Source: JAVBPE01 sp031549865
GTDB lineage: Bacteria > Bacillota_I > Bacilli_A > Acholeplasmatales > Anaeroplasmataceae
DNA length: 64,000 nucleotides
Reading direction: 5' to 3'
Assembly: GCA_031549865.1 (NCBI GenBank)
Contig: JAVBPE010000024.1
Span: forward strand, 1-64,000
Part shown: one piece after another, positions 59,257 through 64,000 of the stretch
Position numbering within the stretch: the stretch's first letter is position 1
How the letters are laid out: each line of letters opens with the position of its first letter
Program-made: the position numbers and the translations under genes
The notes under the pieces: generated by a model
What the model was told of the DNA's origin: nothing
Seen by the model: only the letters and a program-made list of their open reading frames with translations
Database searches by the model: none

Positions 59257-60363
59257 CTACTTTTCAATAATTATTAAAGGAATAAGCATTTCATCTTCAG
59301 TCATACCGGCATGATGACTTTTAAATATTTCTGATATTGGGTTATACCTAAAATATTTATCTGAAATAGCAACCCCTATATAATCTCCTAAAAAATCATC
59401 TATTTTAGGATTTATATTATTACTATTCCCTAAAAATCCATTTTTAATGAAATCTTCTTTTTTATATAAAGTATAAATATCATTATATTTAGAATTAAAA
59501 TAAGTTGGGAATTCATTATAATACTCATTTTTAACTTTAAAAGTAATACATCTTGCATCATTTGAAGGATTTCTTTCTAACATATCATATAATTCTTTAT
59601 TTAAGAATAAATCGATATGACTTACATTAACATGTCCATGATCAGCAACTACTATTATTGTAGTATTATTTGGAAAGAATTCTAATTTTTCTTCTAAGGT
59701 TTTATTTATATCAGTTATTATATCTTTAACTTCTTTAGTTCCATCTCCATATTCATGTAAGGTACTATCCGGATTATCCCAGTAGGCATATAAAAATGAT
59801 TTTTTATTCTTTTTTTCTAATTTTATACAATTATCTAATAGTTCTTTAAAAGTCTTAGAAGGATTTTTTCCAAACGCTGGAAATACAACATCGTTATAAA
59901 CTTTAAAATCTTCAAAAAAATAAGTATATGGTAAATAACTTTGTCTTATATCAACACCTGTTGGTTCCTTTGTAAAATAGTTAATACCTGTAAATAAAAT
60001 TACATTTCTATTTAATTCTTTAATATAATTCTCCCATCCCGTCCAGCCTGTTTCGATTGGGGCTTTTCCACTCAATGTTGATACTGTTGCAGCAGACGTT
60101 GTAGATGGATATATCGCAATTAAATCCTTAATTTTATTTTTCTTTAAAATATCATTATCATCTAAATTTCTATTTAAACAAGCACTTCCTAATCCATCTA
60201 ATAAAAGTAAAACAATATTGTCGGGATTTTTCCTATTTAAAGCTTCCAATACTTCTAAATCATAAGGTAAATTTGATTCTTCATGATAGAATTTTTTTAT
60301 ACTTTCTATTACCGATAGAATTGATGCTTCGAAATTAGGCTTTACTACTTTATATTTTTCCAT
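59257..60363 (-). CDS. alkaline-phosphatase-superfamily phosphodiesterase (NPP-like)
   Basis: 368 residues, no signal peptide, so cytoplasmic. Metal and nucleophile sites of the nucleotide pyrophosphatase group are present: VLLLLDGLGSACL (Asp), YPSTTSAATVSTLSGKAP (catalytic Thr), YAYWDNPDSTLHEYGDG (Asp/His), VVADHGHVNVSHID (Asp-His) and SHHAGMTEDEMLIPLI (His). These enzymes hydrolyse phosphodiesters of nucleotides or lipids. It is the first gene of a two-gene unit with the HEPN-like gene. ATG after GGTGATAAT. Confidence 0.88.
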   Translation of the reverse strand: MEKYKVVKPNFEASILSVIESIKKFYHEESNLPYDLEVLEALNRKNPDNIVLLLLDGLGSACLNRNLDDNDILKKNKIKDLIAIYPSTTSAATVSTLSGKAPIETGWTGWENYIKELNRNVILFTGINYFTKEPTGVDIRQSYLPYTYFFEDFKVYNDVVFPAFGKNPSKTFKELLDNCIKLEKKNKKSFLYAYWDNPDSTLHEYGDGTKEVKDIITDINKTLEEKLEFFPNNTTIIVVADHGHVNVSHIDLFLNKELYDMLERNPSNDARCITFKVKNEYYNEFPTYFNSKYNDIYTLYKKEDFIKNGFLGNSNNINPKIDDFLGDYIGVAISDKYFRYNPISEIFKSHHAGMTEDEMLIPLIIIEK

Positions 60364-60452
60364 ATTATCACCACTTTTATTTTAACATAAAACTTTATTA
60401 TTATGTTATAATAATTACAATAATATCTTAATAAAAATAGATGGAGGAAATT

Positions 60453-61085
60453 ATGTCATTTGATTATAAAAAAGAGTATAAAGAATTTTATATGCCGAAA
60501 AATAAACCTAGCATTGTACAAATACCAAAAATGAATTACTTAGCAGTAAGAGGGCATGGCGATCCTAATTTAGAAAATGGAGAATATAGTCAATCAATAC
60601 CTTTACTTTATTCTATTGCCTTTACATTAAAAATGAGTCCTAAAACAAATTATAAAATTGATGGCTATTTTGATTATGTTGTGCCTCCTTTAGAAGGTTT
60701 ATGGTGGGTAGATGACTATAATGATATTGATTTAAGTTTAAAGGATAAATTTAATTTTATTTCGATGATTCGTCTTCCGGATTTCATCACAAAAAAAGAT
60801 TTTGATTGGGCTATAAATGAAGCTACAAATAAAAAGAAAATTGATTTTTCTAAAGTTGAATTCTTTACTTATGAGGAGTCTTTATGTATTCAAATGATGC
60901 ATATTGGCCCATATGATACTGAGCCAGAAAGTGTTAGATTAATGGATGAATATTTAGAGTCAAATGGATATTTAAAAGATTTTTCTGATTCTAGACTTCA
61001 TCATGAAATATATTTAGGGGATCCAAGAAAAACAAAACCAGAAAATTTAAAAACTATTTTAAGACATCCAATACGAAAAAAATAA
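60453..61085 (+). CDS. GyrI-like small-molecule-binding protein
   Basis: 210 residues without DNA-binding domain. IPKMNYLAVRGHGDPNLENG, then DYVVPPLEGLWWVDD and MMHIGPYDTEPESVRLMDEY match stand-alone GyrI-like proteins (SOUL/GyrI superfamily), some of which bind or degrade toxic small molecules. HHEIYLGDPRKTKPENLKT is the typical C-terminal signature. Start ATG 60453; the upstream ATG at 60441 is part of the AGGAGG-like site (ATGGAGGAAATT). Divergent from the phosphodiesterase gene. Confidence 0.85.
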   Translation: MSFDYKKEYKEFYMPKNKPSIVQIPKMNYLAVRGHGDPNLENGEYSQSIPLLYSIAFTLKMSPKTNYKIDGYFDYVVPPLEGLWWVDDYNDIDLSLKDKFNFISMIRLPDFITKKDFDWAINEATNKKKIDFSKVEFFTYEESLCIQMMHIGPYDTEPESVRLMDEYLESNGYLKDFSDSRLHHEIYLGDPRKTKPENLKTILRHPIRKK

Positions 61086-61108
61086 GGCTCAATTGAGTCT
61101 TATTTTTT
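61080..61108. terminator. bidirectional terminator between the GyrI-like gene and nrdG
   Basis: AAGGCTCAATTGAGTCTT is a near-palindrome followed by a T-run on the plus strand and preceded by an A-run. Confidence 0.75.
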
Positions 61109-61611
61109 TATAATTCTATTTCAATTATACGATTTAATTTAAATGTTTTTTTAAGATCAATTATTCTTTGATTTTTAGATCCTTTATATTTAAGTTCTAA
61201 GCTTTTTTCCTTATATATAAATTTACCATCAATTAAATAATCAATATTTTCTAAGAATTTTAAAATATCAGGGTTTTTATTATTTATAAGTTCTTCAAAT
61301 AAGAAGCCTGTATAGCAAATAATATCATATTCCTTTTTGATATTTTTTGCTATATAAGCACATTCTTTAGGCTGTAAGAATGGCTCTCCTCCAGAAAATG
61401 TAACACCTTTTAAAAAAGTTGTTTGATTAATGTCATTTATAATTTCATCCATATTCTTCAAAAATCCACCATTTAAATCATGTGATTCTAAATTGTGGCA
61501 CATAAAACATCCGTGAGTACATCCTTGGGTAAATATTACATAACGATATCCTGGGCCATCAACGATTGATTCTTCAACGATACCAGCAAGTCTAATATTA
61601 TTTGATTCCAT
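61108..61611 (-). CDS. nrdG: anaerobic ribonucleotide reductase activating protein
   Basis: A 167-residue radical-SAM enzyme that generates the glycyl radical on NrdD. TQGCTHGCFMCHNLES is the CxxxCxxC cluster motif, VTFSGGEPFLQPKECAYIA the SAM-binding GGEP. Normal length. It overlaps the nrdD end by 14 bases, so the pair is translationally coupled. Terminator at its end. Confidence 0.95.
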   Translation of the reverse strand: MESNNIRLAGIVEESIVDGPGYRYVIFTQGCTHGCFMCHNLESHDLNGGFLKNMDEIINDINQTTFLKGVTFSGGEPFLQPKECAYIAKNIKKEYDIICYTGFLFEELINNKNPDILKFLENIDYLIDGKFIYKEKSLELKYKGSKNQRIIDLKKTFKLNRIIEIEL

Positions 61612-63886
61612 GTTTTATACGTTCTTTTACTTCTGCTAGTTTAGCATTATTAAAACGATCTAAAGTTCCTACTAAATAACCTGTAATTCTTCTAATACGT
61701 TCAAATTTCATTAATGATTCATCACGACCGCATTTCGGACATTGATCATTAATAATACCATTATATCCACAAACTGGATCACGATCTACCGGATGATTAA
61801 CTGATCCATAACCTACATTTGAATCATGCATACAACGTACAACTTGAATAAATGCATCTATGTTCTTAGAAGGATCTCCATCAAGTTCAACATATGTGAT
61901 ATGTCCAGCATTTGTTAATTCATGATATTTTGCTTCAATTTGAATTTTTTTGAAAGCTGAGATTGGATAATATACAGGAATATGAAAAGAATTTGTATAA
62001 AATTCATGATTTGTAACACCAATAATATTACCAAATTTCTTTTTATCTATTTTTACAAATCTACCAGATAATCCTTCAGCAGGTGTTGCAATTAAAGAAT
62101 AATTTAAGCCTGTTTTAAGACTCGCATCATCCATTCTATCGCGCATATGTTTAATTATTTCGTATCCTAATTTTTGACTCTCATCATTTTCGCCATGGTG
62201 TTTCCCTATTAATGATACTAAGGTTTCAGCAAGCCCAATAAATCCACATGTTAATGTCCCATGTTTTAAGACGGTTTCTAATGTATCATCCCATTTTAAA
62301 TGTTCAGATCCTAACCATACACCTTGTCCCATTAGAAATGGAAAATTATAAACATGTTTAGATATTTGTACTAAATATCTTTGATAAAGTTGATCTATTA
62401 CTAAATCAATTTTTTCATCTAAAAGTTTAAAGAATAATTCTAAATCATGATTAGCTAAAATTCCAAGGCGTGGTAGATTAATTGATGTAAAGCTTAAATT
62501 ACCGCGACCCGTAACTATTTCATTATCTTTATCTGTATTACCAATTACACGAGTTCTACAACCCATATAAGCTACTTCTGTATTGATATCACCCGGTTTA
62601 TAATATTGTTTATTAAAAGAAGCGTCAATAAATGAGAAATTAGGGAATAAACGTTTTGCAGAAGTTTCACATGATAATAAGAATAAATCATAGTTAGGAT
62701 CTCCCTCATTATAATTAACTCCATCTTTAACCTTAAAAATTTGAATTGGGAAAATAGCAGTTTCTCCATCACCAAGTCCCTCTTGTGTTGCAAGTAATAA
62801 ATTCTTTATAACCATTCTACCTTCACTAGAAGTATCTGTTCCATAATTTACTGATGAAAATGGTACTTGAGCTCCAGCACGTGAATGCATTGTGTTTAAA
62901 TTATGTACAAATGATTCCATGGCTTGATATGTTTGTTTATCTACATCTTTATAAGATTCTTGATATGTAAATTTTAAAATAGTAGCAATACTATCTGATC
63001 CAAATGATGGGGCTAATATTTCCTTTAACTTTTCTTCAAAACCATTATTATTATCAATAATAGGATTCATGCTTTTGAATAATTCATCAAATTTAGTAAC
63101 ATCAAAAACTTGATTTAAGATTTGCGTTATTTTAATTAAATTATTTTTATAAGATTTTTTATAGCTTTTTCTAACTCCTGGAGCCATATCAAAATCAAAT
63201 GCAGGAACAGATTGTCCACCATGTTGATCATTTTGATTTGATTGAATCGCAATACATGCAAGTGCAGCATATGAAGCTATTGATTTTGGCGATCTTAAAT
63301 GCCCGTGCCCAGTAGAAAACCCATTTTCAAATAGTTTAGTTAAACTTATTTGACAACATGTGGTAGTCATATAATAAAAATCAAGGTCATGAATATGAAT
63401 GTCACCATTTTCATGAGCAAAAGCATGATCGGATTTAAGTAAGAATTTCTTTGCAAATTCTTTTGATGCTTCGCTACCAAATTTTAGCATCATTCCCATT
63501 GGCGTATCGCCATCTATATTAGCATTTTCACGCTTAATGTCATTATCTTTTGTTTCATTAAATGTAATAGATTTATATATACTCATTAACTTTGTATTAT
63601 TTTCTCTAACATTTGTACGATCTTGACGATATATAATATATCTTTTAGCGACGTTTAAAAAACCATTATCAATCAAAACTTTTTCAACGATATCTTGAAT
63701 ATGTTCTACACCTGGTGTTGAATTTTCTTCACTTTCTAAAATTGCATAAACATCACTAGCTAGCTTTGCAGACAAAGACTCAGAATAAATTTCTTCGCTT
63801 TGAAGTGCTTTTTGGACTGCTACCTCGATTTTATTTAAATTAAATGGTACTTTTCTCCCGTCACGTTTAATTATATGCTTTATCAT
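61598..63886 (-). CDS. nrdD: anaerobic ribonucleoside-triphosphate reductase
   Basis: Makes dNTPs from NTPs without oxygen. 762 residues: N-terminal ATP cone (MIKHIIKRDGRKVPFNLNKI), catalytic core with GNLSFTSINLPRLGI and TLTCGFIGLAETLVSL, a zinc site (CGYNG and CPKCG), and the glycyl-radical loop RRITGYLVGTLDRFNNAK at the C-terminus. Start ATG 63886 after GAGGTGGATTTT; the GTG at 63895 lies in that site. No aerobic NrdAB or NrdEF genes in this window, consistent with anaerobic life. Confidence 0.97.
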   Translation of the reverse strand: MIKHIIKRDGRKVPFNLNKIEVAVQKALQSEEIYSESLSAKLASDVYAILESEENSTPGVEHIQDIVEKVLIDNGFLNVAKRYIIYRQDRTNVRENNTKLMSIYKSITFNETKDNDIKRENANIDGDTPMGMMLKFGSEASKEFAKKFLLKSDHAFAHENGDIHIHDLDFYYMTTTCCQISLTKLFENGFSTGHGHLRSPKSIASYAALACIAIQSNQNDQHGGQSVPAFDFDMAPGVRKSYKKSYKNNLIKITQILNQVFDVTKFDELFKSMNPIIDNNNGFEEKLKEILAPSFGSDSIATILKFTYQESYKDVDKQTYQAMESFVHNLNTMHSRAGAQVPFSSVNYGTDTSSEGRMVIKNLLLATQEGLGDGETAIFPIQIFKVKDGVNYNEGDPNYDLFLLSCETSAKRLFPNFSFIDASFNKQYYKPGDINTEVAYMGCRTRVIGNTDKDNEIVTGRGNLSFTSINLPRLGILANHDLELFFKLLDEKIDLVIDQLYQRYLVQISKHVYNFPFLMGQGVWLGSEHLKWDDTLETVLKHGTLTCGFIGLAETLVSLIGKHHGENDESQKLGYEIIKHMRDRMDDASLKTGLNYSLIATPAEGLSGRFVKIDKKKFGNIIGVTNHEFYTNSFHIPVYYPISAFKKIQIEAKYHELTNAGHITYVELDGDPSKNIDAFIQVVRCMHDSNVGYGSVNHPVDRDPVCGYNGIINDQCPKCGRDESLMKFERIRRITGYLVGTLDRFNNAKLAEVKERIKHGIK

Positions 63887-63955
63887 AAAATCCACCTCAA
63901 AATAAAAAAATTTTCAAAAAATTACAATTAGAATAGTTCATTATTGAATACTTTA

Positions 63956-63984
63956 AATATAATTGATTTTGAATTATAAGTCAA
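63956..63984 (-). promoter_or_regulatory. promoter of nrdDG
   Basis: On the minus strand TTGACT (63984-63979) and TATATT (63961-63956) are separated by 17 bases, about 70 bases before the nrdD start. I looked for the paired NrdR boxes known from many nrd promoters (ACAAAATATGTTGT type) and did not find one in the visible part. Confidence 0.6.
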
Positions 63985-64000
63985 TAATAATAAAAATAAT

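Noticed and set aside
63896..64000. NrdR boxes before nrdD
   Set aside because: No pair of ACAAAATATGTTGT-like boxes is visible in the 105 bases available; upstream sequence is cut off.
1..64000. tRNA, rRNA, insertion sequences or prophage genes
   Set aside because: I saw no cloverleaf with a CCA-ready acceptor, no rRNA core sequence, no transposase, integrase or phage structural gene in the window.

Overview
The window is AT-rich, tightly packed bacterial chromosome from a low-G+C member of the Bacillota. It uses the standard code: trmD ends in TGA and Trp is TGG. Bacilli-like markers are addAB, the sufCDSUB order, the ylbD-ylbE-ylbF cluster beside rpsP, a ComK-like protein and an MsmX-type ATPase. 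Anaerobic life is indicated by nrdDG and by pyruvate:ferredoxin oxidoreductase (nifJ). A peptidoglycan wall is indicated by ddl, a MurF-like ligase and dapA. Endospore formation is indicated by a two-unit alpha/beta SASP, a YjcZ-type peptide, a YlbD-like protein and a SpoVB-type flippase. The lineage looks like an anaerobic spore former near Erysipelotrichia or Turicibacter/Haloplasma; that placement is inference.

Layout. 1-7.5 kb: 5' part of rplS with its own promoter, purC, an ArsB/NhaD-type transporter, an epimerase, and a complete arginine to agmatine to N-carbamoylputrescine to putrescine operon preceded by a structured leader with an intrinsic terminator. 7.5-16 kb: an operon addB-addA-rimM-trmD-malQ-CoA-binding protein. 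16-19 kb: cardiolipin synthase, pyridoxal kinase, and a 490-base gap holding a candidate type I toxin-antitoxin-like locus. 19-26.4 kb: khpA, rpsP, ylbDEF, guanylate kinase, flippase, YjcZ peptide, peptide deformylase, an RNA methyltransferase, the SASP and thiI. 26.4-30 kb: fRMsr, then a less AT-rich island with a BmrR-like MerR regulator and a large Ig-like lipoprotein that share an operator. 30-38.6 kb: rpsD with leader, an ABC importer lacking its ATPase, a second SpoU methyltransferase, tpiA-ptsH-pgk with an atypical HPr, a ComK-like gene and msmX. 38.7-43.8 kb: a PucR-like regulator, and an operon of an alpha/beta hydrolase, a membrane-anchored MurF-like ligase, ddl and an RDD protein. 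43.8-48.6 kb: sufCDSUB. 48.7-64 kb: nfo, a small lipoprotein, nifJ, an ACT-like protein with dapA, csp, a MarR regulator, typA, a HEPN-like gene with a probable AUU start, a phosphodiesterase, a GyrI-like protein and nrdDG with its promoter.

The most novel item is the locus at about 18.64-18.96 kb. It holds two overlapping tiny ORFs, one a 26-residue hydrophobic peptide with a basic tail. A convergent antisense RNA with its own promoter and terminator lies over the 3' end, and 21 base pairs can form between the two ends of the peptide mRNA. No known family was recognised. Next in interest are the shared MerR operator circuit, the tandem SASP with a forespore-like promoter, the unclassified leader of the arginine decarboxylase operon, the HPr with an altered active site, and the HEPN-like gene with a non-canonical start.
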